A DNA stretch of 64,000 nt, from positions 4,314 to 68,313 of the forward strand of contig CAKKTI010000010.1 in assembly GCA_920105805.1 (NCBI GenBank). Reading direction: 5' to 3'. The notes beneath the pieces are model-generated. The model was not told where the DNA came from. It saw only the letters and a program-made list of their open reading frames with translations, and ran no database searches. This stretch comes from Condylostoma magnum. Lineage: Eukaryota; Ciliophora; Heterotrichea; Heterotrichida; Condylostomatidae. How positions within the stretch are numbered: the stretch's first letter is position 1; the number at the start of each line of letters is the position of its first letter. The position numbers were made by a program, and so were the translations under genes. Shown here in pieces: positions 49,935 through 61,579 of this stretch.

Positions 49935-51398
49935 ATGGAATAAAATTTACCGAACGTAAAAATATACTGCTTTTAAGTAAAATAACTATTAAGACTCAAA
50001 CTGATAGCTTAATCTATCATTTTACTACTGATTTTAGTTGCTTGATTCCTGCCTAGCTGAGCCAAATAGGGAAATGGACAAAAAGGAGAATTATAAGTAA
50101 GTGAATATAGTTATAGTTATGGGGAATGAATAAGCGGGATTTACTCAGTTACATGAAGTGAAAACAATAAATTAAAGGATATTTTAATTAGCTAAATCAT
50201 GCAAGATTGATGTCAGGCTAAGGATGATTTGTCTAAAGTGTAATAGAAACCCGGAGTTGAGGATTTTGTCAACTCATAATGCGAAAATTGAACAGCTATG
50301 CATAATGCAATGATAAGCTATACTGTTTTCTAAGTGATTTGCATATTTTGTTATATTTATCAAATAATATGTACCTTTAACACGTATAAATAAAAGAAGA
50401 ATCTGTTATTTTGAATGATGATGCTTTCTTTTATTGTAATGTTTACTTACTTTTGTGCTATTATTACTTGAATTGAAATAGTTTAAGGCAGTTTTGAAGG
50501 TAATTGTGAAGATTTACAAAATGAAGATTAAAAGGGTGATATTTGCCTTGAATCTGGACCAATACTAGCACTTTTCACGCTTGTTTTATTAATTTTGCTA
50601 TCTTTGTTTCATACTTATATTTATTTCGCTATAAAACGAAAAGTAAGAAATAGGAAAAAGAATAATCCTTCATAGGACTAATTAAAAGATTAGAAAATAT
50701 CATAGGAAGTCAGCTAGTCAAGTTCATTTATTGATAAAAAAGTTAAAAAAAGTAGTAAAGGATTCTATCAGGTAAGAATGCGCTTTAGCAAACTAATAAA
50801 CAATGTAAAAAGTGACGATGATGACTGTCCTTTTCAACAATCCTACAAAAGAAACAGTCCAAGAAGTCTAGATAGTCCAGTAAACTAAAATATAAAAAGA
50901 AAAATCAGTAACTCAGTATAAAACAGAGTAGATAGTGATTAAGATGATCAAGAGATAACTTATGATGAGTATAAAAAGCCTAATAGCAAAAGTCTAATGC
51001 CTCAGCTTTGCGGTTTATTAGGAATTTAACCAAAATAGGAGGGTTAATCCTAAGATAGTAGCTCATTGGAGTATTAACAGATTGTTAAGAAGTAGATTGA
51101 GTTACCTAAGCCAAAATTCTGCACACAATAAGAGTTGGAAGAGAAAAAGAAGGATGATAATAAACTAAGAAGCATTATATAGAAAACAGGTCTGTAAAAT
51201 TGGCTGAAAAAGGATATACAAGATAAAGTCTAAATGATGCGAATGACGGGGGGAGATCTAATTTTTGATAAGCTGAATAAAGGTAAACAAGGAAGACCCA
51301 ATGCATATGAAGAACCATCATCATCAGGAAGTGAGGAGGAAGTTTCTGCAATGCCTTAGAATATAGAAGAGGAAGATAATAGCTCTATTACTTATTAA
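49935..51398 (+). CDS. Unknown four-TM protein with long charged tail, 487 aa
   Basis: Four hydrophobic helices lie in the first 230 residues: QSIILLLILVAWFLPSWA, ISYTVFQVICIFCYIYQII, MLSFIVMFTYFCAIITWIEI and ILALFTLVLLILLSLFHTYI. A Cys-containing luminal loop lies between helices 1 and 2 (MQDWCQAKD, NSQCENWTA). This recalls claudin/tetraspan-type topology but no signature was found. The remaining 255 residues form a charged, Ser/Lys/Gln-rich cytosolic tail with an acidic end (EEEDNSSITY). TGA encodes several Trp (EWISGIYSVTW). The stop TAA 51396-51398 overlaps the stop of the convergent gene by 3 bp. Confidence 0.7.
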
Positions 51399-52927
51399 TT
51401 AGTTAAATTTACTATTTTTTCCTTGATAATTTGAGCTTGCTTATACTGAAATTTTAGTAATTTATAAATCTGAGTGAAATTTACTTCAAAAGTAGGAATT
51501 TTGTGGTAATTTTATTAAGGGAACACTGCTACTTCCACTTTAGAGTCTCTAGCTAGTAGTATGTATTTCTTTTGTTATTTATTTAATAAGCTTCCTTCTC
51601 CAATAATATCCCCTCTACCTAAGAATTTTATATACTTGTGATTCAAAGTTAGGCAATCACATACTCCTGCAGTTATTATTGAAAGTTAGGCTTCTTATAT
51701 CTAATCACCTTTGGAATAATTTTAATACTCGAGCTTAGATATCAGAATTTCAATTGTATCATAAATCAAAGGTTGAAATCCTCTAAAATTGGTAAAAGTT
51801 GCTAATTACACTTAAAAAAATCGTGATCTATTCCTGCTTTTAACTTCTTTGAATTGTTATGACGGAACTTTTATATAACAAAATTTGGTATTGGTAATTA
51901 TCCAAATTTATGTGTTTTAGTATATCTTTTAGTGTCTATCACCCCTTATATAATCTCCTTATTTAATCTATCAGATAACAGTAGGCTTAACGCAGTCAAT
52001 TGAGTGATTTCTTATGTACGCTTCGCCACTGATGACAAAATAAGTGAAATTTGCTTCTAGAATTCAAAGCTATTGCTAATCTATTCACCGTACTTAATAC
52101 TTCAATAGCTCATCCTATGTACAAATTACAACAAATTAATCAGATGAAACAAGATGATTATCTAAATTTTACACTCATTGCTTCAAATCCTCTCCATCTC
52201 ACTCCTACAGCAAAGGTTATTAAAACAATAGCTTATCATCAGTACAATACTACAAATGTTGTATATAATGAGTGAGTGATTCTTCTCTGTTATTAATCGC
52301 TCTGTAGCATAACGCCATAAGATACAATGCCCTAGCCTTAACATCCTCTACTAAACTTCTTTACAGTAGACTTCGCACAAATTATATAGCATTACCGATT
52401 TCCTTAAGTTTATATGAATACACAGCCATAGCATATAAACCATAACTTTAATTGTGTATATCCTTCAAAGCCCTGATTATAACTTACGCTACCATCCATC
52501 TTCTGGCTAGATCTCATGACCCTACTCTATCCAAAACAGCGGAAAGATTAAATTTAGCATTTGTATTATTAGAGTCAAGTTTTATAGACTATTTATAAGA
52601 ATCAAGGGACAATTTTCATCTTCTCTGTTAAAAGTAGTGAAATCCCCTTACAAATCAAATTGTGCTTTAATTCTACTCTAATTTTTACTTATGTGTAGGG
52701 GGTATTACATCAATATACTCAGTATATTCTCCTTTATCATTTTCCTGCTCCATTTCGTTTATTGAGGGCAGTTTAAAGCACTTAGGGCAATTTTATGATT
52801 TTAGGAATAGTAGTGAGTTAGTAGGATTAGTATTTATAACGTTTTCAATTCAAATTTTAGCATCTTCTTCATTATTTGTGATCCGAGGAGTTTCTTGAAC
52901 ATTCTAGATAACTTAAGTTTAAGACAT
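51395..52927 (-). CDS. TPR repeat protein with two cyclic-nucleotide-binding-like domains, 510 aa
   Basis: After a start with a CPKC pair (NCPKCFKL) there are about five TPR helices: WFVRGFHYFQQRRWKLSLDS, SYKQSIKLDSNNTNAKFNLS, DLARRWMVAQVIIRALKD, YGLYAMAVYSYKLKEIGNAI and ALYLMALCYRAINNREESL. They are followed by two cNMP-fold domains. The first has FVISGEAYIR and QGDYIRGD; the second YQNYSKGDQIQEAQLSIITAG and FLGRGDIIGEGSLLNKQQK. The second carries the GE of the phosphate cassette but not the R-A pair, so binding of cAMP/cGMP is doubtful. Such TPR-CNBD chains may regulate ciliary assembly. Translation is continuous from ATG 52927 to TAA 51395, both ends fixed by context. Confidence 0.82.
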
Positions 52928-52933
52928 TGTCAC

Positions 52934-53584
52934 TTACGGTCGCTTCATAGTCCTTGACTACACAGAAACATTAGTTCTCCTTTTTGTAACAGTTCTAAAC
53001 CTTCTTGTGTTCTAACGAATTGGCTACTTCTACTGAGTTCTCTTTCTTCATGTATTATGTAAAGGCTTTCCTTTGAGATCTACTGCTGGTGTTAAACTTC
53101 GTCATTATACAGTTGTGGAGTTCATTAATTCATTGATTTTCTACTTTGTGTATAATTCAATATGCTTGGATTACTTGCTTACTTTAGACTGGTTTTTAAA
53201 GCTCTTTTTAAGGTAATCATGAATCGCCTAAGGAACTAAAAAGGGACGGTTATCTGGATATTTTGCTCACTTACGGTTTATGCTTTATTAGCATCACTAT
53301 GATAGTACTTGCTCAGTTATTACAGGATCTTTAGACTCTGGTGGGCTTTCTATATTATCTTGAATACTTTTTAAATAACTCAAATCTAGCTCCTTAGGAT
53401 GAGCCCTAATAAAGTTGTATCCAATATCCTAGAAGTTCTAAGCCTTAGATATAGGAACCTTACCAACAATGGACTTTGTGTCATTAAAATTAAGCATACT
53501 TAAATCCTCACTGAAATGTCTAACTCTACAAAACGCATGCTCTTTGCATTACTTATTATTACTCAAAGTTTTATAATCCGCCAT
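52934..53584 (-). CDS. Unknown protein with WC-RPFL motif, 216 aa
   Basis: Not recognised as a family, but it carries LSQWCQQSINRK followed 8 residues later by RPFLVPQAIHDYLKKS (near residues 95-125), closely matching the C-terminal motif of the coiled-coil protein encoded at 13703-16171. The Trp is TGA in both. The N-terminal 90 residues (MADYKTLSNNKQCKEHAFC, GYNFIRAHPKELDLSYLK) look folded; the C-terminal 90 residues are basic and probably disordered (RKRTQQKQPIRQNTRRFR). The TAA at 52934 lies 6 nt before the next ATG on the same strand. Confidence 0.65.
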
Positions 53585-53641
53585 TTGTTAACTATTGAAA
53601 ACCAGAATTATATATGGCGGAAATAACAAAAATAAATAAAA

Positions 53642-54109
53642 ATGCTCGTTGATTTGATTTAAGAACCTTTTAAACCCGCAACTTTTCGTACATAAGTGAA
53701 AAGATGCCCGGATACTGCAAAATATAAAACTGAAATGTGTAGAAATTGAATTGAGATGGGATTTTGTCCCTATGGGGAAAAGTGTAATTTTGCTCATGGG
53801 AACTATGAAATATAAAGAAAAGATCATGTAACAGCTCTGTATAAAACTAAAAGCTGTGTTCATTTCTAATAAAAGGGGTACTGTTCATACGGATAACGAT
53901 GTATGTTTTAGCATATTCAAAAATCATCAAATGGACTTTTAAACGTAAATTAAACTGTTCTAACGGTGAAATAAGAAAGACCGGCTAGATGCAAAAGACT
54001 TCAAATTTTCAAGCGAATTGCTAATGATGACCATGAAGAAGAGGCTGAGAGAGTGGAAAAGGAAGCTTTAAGCTCAATTTACAACATGATTGAGGAGTTA
54101 GAGTTGTAA
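53642..54109 (+). CDS. Tandem CCCH zinc-finger RNA-binding protein (TIS11/TTP type), 155 aa
   Basis: Two C-x8-C-x5-C-x3-H fingers are each preceded by the family lead-in: YKTEMCRNWIEMGFCPYG..C..AH and YKTKSCVHFQQKGYCSYG..C..QH. The family Trp of the first finger (CRNW) is encoded by TGA, one of the clearest proofs of the code. TTP-type proteins bind AU-rich elements in 3' untranslated regions and trigger mRNA decay. The protein is short, with about 25 residues before the first finger and a short acidic-helical C-terminus (ANDDHEEEAERVEKEALSSI). The stop is TAA 54107-54109; the next gene starts 16 nt later. Confidence 0.94.
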
Positions 54110-54125
54110 TTATTTATTTATATAA

Positions 54126-56345
54126 ATGGGGCTGTTTTCTAAAAGTGAGGCAACTAAGAGGAAACAAGTAGTGAAACAATTGTCGAAGTGATCTGAGTAG
54201 TTGTAGAAGGAAGAGGGGTAGGAGATTACACTTCCTGATAAATCTATTGTGGTTTTACCGTAGAATATGAGTTCTTTGATGGAAGTTTGAAGGAATCAGG
54301 TATTGATTATTATGTAAAAGAATGGCTTAAATTATGAGTAGGATAGTGAATAGGATAATGATATGATTAATCTAAGCTTTGAAGGACTTGCAAGGTTTAA
54401 TACAAAGTTTATTTAATAAGAAATTTAAAGATAAGCAGATGAAATTTTAGATTAATGCGAAGAGGAGTATAGCTAAGAGGAGCAGTCATTAACAAAACTA
54501 TTTTAAATGGTTTAGGAAAAAGGAAGAAATGGGGAAATTTAGTTGTATAATTATGCTTAGCAATTAGTAGGTAATTTTAGTACATTTTGGAGTGATTTAA
54601 GAATAGAAGATGGAATTTAAGCGTTTCATGAAAACTTTATTTCTGTTATTTAAAAATTAAGGGAAGAGGAGTTTAAGGAGTATGAAGACTATGTGAAAAA
54701 CTGGATTCATTAGTAAATGGATTTGCTTAACAATTAGATGACTTAACAGATTTTACAAACAAATTAGGAGGAGAAAGTTTACTTAGATTAATATGAATAG
54801 CAGTTTTCATAATGATTAGAAGAGTACACAAAAGGGGAATATACACTAATACCTACAATAGTTTTCCAGTATTTACAAGAGTGATATGCATAATAAGTAT
54901 AAGAGTATTTATAGGAGAAATCTAGATGCCTTAGATCCTGTTTTCATGAGTATTCTTGCCACCATTTAAACAACTTTCTAAGCGATTCTTTTACTTTTTT
55001 TGATTCTAAGTATTTGAGTAATGATGTAAGAAACAGTTTAGCTTAAGTTTTATATTTTGCTAAGCCTGAAAATGAATATTTTACCTAAAAATTCGATGAA
55101 ATTTTACAATAATTATAATTAGGTACTTTTGACCCAATATCAGACAAGGATGAAATAGTTCAACAATGCATCCTTTGATAAAACAATACAACTACTGAGA
55201 GCAGAGTGCTTACACTAGTTTCTATATATCTTTCCATATTTGTCTAACAATAAGACACTGTCTACCCCTCTATAAGACGTTAATGAATTATAAAAACAAC
55301 TGCTCTTCTATTCAATAGTGATTTATCCTAATAATCACGTGAATAAAGTAATAATAATGATCGTATAATCATATCCTAGCTTGAAGAATCTATACCAGCC
55401 TAGCTAACTAACCTTACCTGCCCAATCACTGAAACTTTAAGCCTAACTGACGAAATAAGGCAACAGTCAATAGAACACAAATCCTAAACTAAAACAGGAA
55501 AATTCCTATAAAAGGCAGGTAATTCAATTGCTAATAAGTTTAAAAGTGAGAAGGCTAAGTAAAAAATAGCCAGTATAACCAATGCATCTTAAAAGCTAAT
55601 AATTGACTTTTCATCAGTGAAATAGTTTTAAATAGTTCCAATAAACAGTAAAAAGTCAAGTAATGTGGTTATTGCAGTATCAGGCTGGCTAAGTGCAAAA
55701 GACGACTTTGAGTAAGAATGGGCAGGAGTTGTTAATTTTCCCAACTAGTCCTAAACTTACGCTTTACACTGGGATTCCAATGAAGCCTCTTCATTAGCTA
55801 AGAAAGATATTCCAGCTAGACTTGGACTTCTTGGCCTATCTGCAATCAATCCCTTATTACTTCCTTTAGGCTTGTACTAACAAGTAAAGCATTAGCCTTT
55901 TACTGTTTCTGAGAGAAAAGCAAGGAGAGTTGGGGCAATATTAGCAGAGGTGATAAAAAAGGGAAGTTTCGGAAATACTAGTATTGTACTTATTGGCTTT
56001 TCTCTAGGAACTAGAGTCATTAACTGCTGTTTGAAGAAATTGTATGAAGTAGCCCCTGGGATTATATCAGAGGTGTATTTGCTAGGGGGAGCTTCTCCTA
56101 ACAAAGCAGATGATTGGGAGAGGTGTAAATAGGCCGTATCTGGAAGATTTGTTAATGCATACAGTACCACTGACAAAATATTAAAGGTAATGTACAGGGC
56201 TAGTATGCTAAAGAAGGCCATAGGCAATGGATGTATTGAGGTTGAAGGAATCGAGAATTATAATGTTACGCATTTGTGTAGTGGGCATATGGAGTATAGA
56301 AAGTATATGGAGCAAGTGCTGAAGGAAATTCATTTTAACAGTTAG
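54126..56345 (+). CDS. TMCO4/DUF726-type alpha/beta-hydrolase-fold protein, 739 aa
   Basis: The C-terminal third has the conserved DUF726 core: VVIAVSGWLSAKDDFEQEW near residue 515, YALHWDSNEA, and the nucleophile elbow TSIVLIGFSLGTRVI near residue 622, which contains G-x-S-x-G. VYLLGGASPNK and VNAYSTTDKILKVMYR follow. Family members are membrane-associated hydrolases of unknown substrate, thought to act on lipids. The long N-terminal region is helical and Gln/Glu-rich, with the usual membrane segments replaced by a weak LGLLGLSAINPLLLPLGL stretch. MGLFSKSE resembles an N-myristoylation site. The stop is TAG 56343-56345. Confidence 0.85.
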
Positions 56346-56396
56346 TTTTAATACCGTCAATAATTAGTTTTATTTTTAAAGGTCTCTGAATAAAAG

Positions 56397-57227
56397 ATGC
56401 CAGAAGACGATTTACGCTTAACCTACACTTTCAATCGTCCTTGGTATGCTGTTGCCAGGGCTTATCTAGCAAAATATCCTCACAGACGTCTAAAGCACGT
56501 TAAGAGCGTTGATACTTTAGAACGATATGTTGATGATTAAGGCCGCTTGATAACAACTCGAGTACTGACATCATCCTTCCTAAAATTTTCAACAGTGGCT
56601 GGAATAGAGTACTCTACAGTTGATTTAAAGAACTAAGAAATTAAACTGTTTACAAGAAATCTTTCCTACACTAATCTCAATATGTCGAATGAATGATGTC
56701 TTTATAAATCTGTTGCTGAGGGGACTTTTTACCAATTAGCGTAAAAGATTAATTATATGTGGGGAATGGGAGTATTTATTAGTCCTTTGACTAAAATGAT
56801 TCATAAGAATTTTGGTAGAGGAGTGAGAACATTGAAGGATATAATGCATGATAAGATGGGATTTCCTATTTTTGCTACTTTTGAAGAATTTCTTAATGAT
56901 TTTAAGTAAAAGGAGTCAATTAAGGATAAGTTTAAAATGCTAAAGAAGTCTGTACCTGAGATAAATGTACTGTAAAAATGTGGAGATATGGGTATTCATG
57001 ATATTATCTAAGTTTTGTGTAAACATAAAGAAGACCTGGAAACTACATTGATTTATTTAAAGACGTTTGCTGAAGTGCAAAGTGTTGATATATTACAGAC
57101 TGTGACATCTTATTAGGAAAAGATTGAGCTCAAGAAGATTATTGAAACTTTAGCTAATACGAAGAGTCTTATTGATATAAACAGCAGAGATTGGCTCATT
57201 TGGGCTTATGGACTAGATAAAATTTAG
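56397..57227 (+). CDS. PRELI/MSF1 (slowmo/Ups) domain phospholipid-transfer protein, 276 aa
   Basis: Residues 1-175 match the PRELI fold: LRLTYTFNRPWYAVARAYLAKYP at the start, HVKSVDTLERYVDDQGRLITTRVLTS, STVDLKNQEIKLFTRNLSYTN and the start-like SEWCLYKSVAEGTFY with TGA as Trp. PRELI proteins carry phosphatidic acid or phosphatidylserine across the mitochondrial intermembrane space. The last 100 residues are an extra helical region not found in the short yeast forms (KCGDMGIHDIIQVLCKHKEDL). The stop is TAG 57225-57227, followed by 70 bp to the convergent EF-hand gene; a longer reading to TAA about 57290 is less likely. Confidence 0.88.
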
Positions 57228-57297
57228 GTTTATAAAATTTATATCTTTTTATTAGTGATAAAACACCCATTTTCCTCTAAATTTCTTTAAAATCTAA

Positions 57298-59814
57298 CTA
57301 AACCTCTCCAGACCAACCCTTTCCATACTTTTTGCCTTCAAAATTCCATGCATTTTTCATCATAAGCTCAAAATAGCGATCATCATCGACACTAGCACTA
57401 ATATGTTTATAATACTCTAAAAATTCATCAAAAGTAACTTTGAAATCCCTTGTATCCTCTTTATATAAACTATGATGAACTTCGAAAGTATCTAAAAAGT
57501 CGCATAATATTTCATCTTCTGTTTTTTTCCCAGCTCTAACATCTGGATGTCTGCTGGCATCATAAACATCTTTAATATCATCAATTTCTAGTGATCCGTC
57601 TCCATTTTTATCCAATTTCCTATAAGCTTATCTTACAAGCCCTATCCTGTACTCATTCATATCGCCTCTGAGCTTATGAACAAACTCCTCATAGTCTACC
57701 AACCCACTCCTATCGGCATCAAAGTAATTAAAAAGTGTCTGTACCATATTAGGGTCTAAATCGACCCTAAAATCCTTAACAGCCTTAGCAAACTCATCAT
57801 AATCAAGTCTTTTATCCCCAGAATCATCCATTATTTTAAACTGTCTTGACATTCCAATGAACCCTCTTCCCCCTCTTTGCCTTAACTTTTCCCTTAGTAT
57901 TCCAAGAGCCTGCTGTACATCCTATACATTGTTTCCATTTGTTTAACCAGTTTTGTATATTTATGTAGATCCAGGCCAGGATGGTTGCCCAGCAGCAGTT
58001 GGAGGTTGTTGTATATTTCTTTGTACAACTCCCTTTCTGCTATAATCCACCTAATCATTACTAACTCCATAAGGTGGTTATTTTTTATGATGATCGGCTG
58101 ACCAATTGACTCCTCTCTTTGCTGGACTACTTTAACCTACATCCCCAGCCCACGCCTGTTTAGACATTGGACGGCCTTATAACTACCACGCATTATTCAT
58201 CATAAGTTCAAAGTATTAATCATTGTCCACACTAGCCGATATGTTAGTGTAGTACTCCTCAAACTCCTCCCAGGTAACCTTTCTATCACGACGACTCAAA
58301 TCACTTATATTGTGGTGCATTTCAAATGTCTCTAGAAACTCACCTAGTATATCATCCGGAGACTTTTTACCAGATAAAACATCAGGGTGGTTACTAGGAT
58401 CATATACACCCCTCAGGTCATTTATATCAATAATTCCACTGTTGTCTCTGTCAAGTTTGTTCCAGGCTAATGTTACTAAATTTCTACGGAAGTTGTTCAT
58501 TGGGCCACGGATTCCTCTAATGAGTTCATCGTAGTCAACAAATCCACCCCCGTCTCTATCTAAAGAGTTGAATAATTCCCGGACCTCATCATCTGATAGA
58601 TTTATTTAAAAGTCCCGACAACCTTTTCGTAGTTCTCCTAAACTGATTGTCTTTGAGTTATCATCATCCATTATTTTGAATTATCTTTGAATTCCTATAA
58701 TGCCTCTTCCTCCACGTTTAGATAGCTATGCTCTGAATTTCTCAAAGATGTTTTAAGGTTGTTGTCGTGATTAAGGAGCATTTCTTATTTGCTATCTCTG
58801 AGGTCTTTGTATAGCCTTTCTGCTTGACTGGGGACGTTAAGGCTCATCCTGTACATTAGACCAAGCTTTATTTTTAGTATAGGCCGGGGCTTGGTTTAAT
58901 TTCCAGCTGTTGTTCATCATTAACTCGAAGTATTAGTCATTATCAATCGATGCTGATATGTTAGTATAGTACTCCTCAAACTCATCTAATGTTACTATCC
59001 TGTCTCTTATTCCATTGATATTTCTATGCATTTCAAAGGTCTCTAAAAACTCTCCAAGTACATCATCTTCTGTCTTTTTGCCACTTCTTACATCTGGGTG
59101 GTTTCTGGGGTCATATAGCTACCGTATTTCATCAACATCAATCTGCCCACTTCCGTCAATATCCAATTTGGCAAAAGCTCTGGAAACAAGGTTTTTTCTA
59201 AACTGATTCATTTGGCCTCTTATAGCACGTAAAAACTCATCGTAGTCAAGTGCCCCGGATTGATCCCTGTCAACGTAATTAAACAACAGTTGCATTTGCG
59301 AGTCTGTAAGATCTACCCTATAATCCCGCATAGCTTTAACAAACTCCGGGAACTCCAGTTACCTCGACTCATCATCGTCCATTATCTTAAACTGCCGGGC
59401 AAGTCCCATTATTCCTCTTCCTCCTCTCAGGGCCAGCTTTTCCCTCAGCCTTTGTAACACCTGTTCAGCCTCTTAGTACTCCCTGGGCTGCAATCCTTTC
59501 TTGGGGCTCAACCTCTTCCCGCTTTGAGAGTCTGCGCCAAATATCATTGCTGAGAATTCAGTGTAATCGAGCTCTCCTGAGCCGTCTAAATCATAGTCTT
59601 GGAATAATCTGCGAAGTTGTAAATTTTCTGGAAGGATTACTCCTATTTTTTCTATTGCCTTGGTCCATTCGTCGTAGGTAACAAATCCTGAGTTGTCTAA
59701 ATCAAAGTATTTAAAGGAACGTTGGAGAACTGTCTCTTCTGACACAAAGGCTGTTGATTTTTGGCTGAGTTTTTGTTTTAGCTCGCTTTCAAACTGGGCT
59801 CGTAAGTTAGACAT
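57298..59814 (-). CDS. Calcyphosine-like protein with three tandem EF-hand modules, 838 aa
   Basis: After an N-terminal EF pair (FDLDNSGFVTYDE, YDLDGSGELDYTE) the protein carries three copies of a roughly 230-residue calcyphosine-like module. Each holds RGGRGIxGxxRQFKIMDD, DRDQSGALDYDEF-like loops, RxFAKLDxDGSGxIDxDEI, YDPxxHPDVxSGKKxxDD and FEEYYTNISASxDNDxYFELMMNNxW. Many loops keep all acidic ligands. Calcyphosine-type proteins with several modules are abundant in ciliate flagella and infraciliature, so a calcium-sensing cytoskeletal role is likely. The internal linkers are Pro/Gln-rich. The three modules differ clearly, so the triplication is old. Translation is unbroken from ATG 59814 to TAG 57298. 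Confidence 0.92.
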
Positions 59815-60095
59815 TTTTATTTGTTAAGGGATTTCAAAAGGTGAATTATGAGTGGTTTATTGATTTAAAAGGATTAGAATGATTTGGTGTATATAATAGT
59901 ATTGGCTATTATTAAGTATGATCTTGGAATGTTAGTAATGCTATAAAGTAAATATATGTCATTTTAAAGCCTATACTTATCCTTAGATATAGTAATAGTG
60001 TACTTTAGTCTGCTATGTAATTATATACCTATCTAATAATAAATTTTCCAGCTATACTTAGAAATATTACTAAACCATCTTCATCCATATTTAAT
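59815..60095. promoter_or_regulatory. Divergent intergenic region calcyphosine-like / NOP58
   Basis: 281 bp of AT-rich DNA between two divergent start codons. It is the largest divergent gap in the window, in sharp contrast to the 6-12 nt junctions elsewhere, and should hold ordinary promoters. No named motif is recognised. Confidence 0.4.
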
Positions 60096-61562
60096 ATGCT
60101 TGTGCTTCTTGAGACACCAGGTGGATTTGGCCTTTTCAAGGTTCTTAATGAGAAGAAGCTAAAGAGCGTTGAAGATCTTATAAAGTCCTTTTAATCTGAT
60201 ACGGGGGCTTCAAAAATTGTAAAGCTTAAATCCTTCTAAAAGTTTAGAAATACAGCAACTGCGGTAGAGGCAGCTGCTTCCCTAAAAAAGTCAAAGGTGC
60301 CTAAATAGCTATAAAGATTCCTAAAGAAATAAATTATCAAGGAAAAATTGAAGGATAAATTATTGGTTTGTGATAAAAAGTTAAGAGGAGCTATTTAAGA
60401 TGCCCTTGGAATAAATTGCATCTATGGATCTAAGTACATTGACTTAATACGTGGCATAAGACAAAATATAGAATCACTTATCAGTGGATTTTCTGATAAA
60501 GAGCAAAAAACTATGGCTTTAGGGCTCTCCCACTCTCTTTCCCGACACACTCTCAAATTCTCCATAGACAAAATCGACACAATGATAGTCCAAGCCATCA
60601 ACCTCCTTGACGACATAGACAAAGAAGTGAACAACTACGCAATGAGACTAAAAGAATGGTACAGTTGGCATTTCCCAGAACTAGGCAAAATAATATCAGA
60701 CAACGTAATCTACGCCAAAGTAGTCAAAAAGATTGGAATAAAAACAAATATAAGAAACTCCGACCTCTCTGACATAATCCCAACAGAGCTTGAACAAGAA
60801 CTAAAAGAATCTCAAGAAATTTCAATGGGAACAGAAATAACCTAGGAAGATGTTTCAAACATCCAGACCTTATGTGATTAAGTAATAAGCCTTTCAGAAT
60901 ACAGAGCATCTCTATACACATACTTGAAGAACCGAATGCACGCCATAGCACCTAATCTTACAGTGCTAGTGGGTGAATTAGTAGGGGCCCGACTGATTGC
61001 ACATGCTGGAAGTTTAATCAACCTATCTAGACAGCCGGCTTCCACTATTCAGATCCTAGGAGCCGAGAAAGCCTTGTTTAAAGCAATGCGAACGAAGCAT
61101 GACACTCCTAAGTACGGAATTTTGTACCATGCGTCTATCATAGGAGCAGCTGGGGCTAAAAATAAAGGAAAACTGAGTAGATCACTTGCTGCTAAATGTG
61201 CGTTATCTGTAAGACTTGATGCCCATGGAAACTAAACAGAGGCTACAATTGGAATACAGCATTTAGAGCAATTGGAAAAAAGAGCCAGATATCTAGACAA
61301 TAATCTCACTCCTAGTAGGTTCTCTGGGTAAAATGTTCAGAAGTATTAAAGAGAGGAAGGCTAAGGGATATATAATACTATTACTGATGATACTTAGAAA
61401 ATAGAGAAAAAAGATAAGAGTGAGGATGAAAAGCCAAAGAAGAGGAAGAGGAAGGAAAAGAAGGAGAAAAAGGAGAAAAAGGAGAAGAAAGGAAAGAAGA
61501 AGGCAAAGAAGGAGAAGAAGAGAAAGGCTGACAAGCCAAAAAAGAGGAGGAAGACTGAATGA
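60096..61562 (+). CDS. NOP58: NOP58 box C/D snoRNP core protein, 488 aa
   Basis: NOP58 is a core protein of box C/D snoRNPs, which direct 2'-O-methylation and processing of rRNA in the nucleolus. The start [17 protein letters not shown], the coiled-coil middle ([35 protein letters not shown]) and the Nop domain ([59 protein letters not shown]) are essentially canonical. The tail is the usual KKE-rich nucleolar region. The last sense stop-type codon (TAG in TQKIE) is about 55 codons before the real end, TGA 61560-61562. The Lys-rich tail also gives a long Arg-rich shadow frame. Confidence 0.97.
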
Positions 61563-61579
61563 GTTAGTTATTAGATTAA

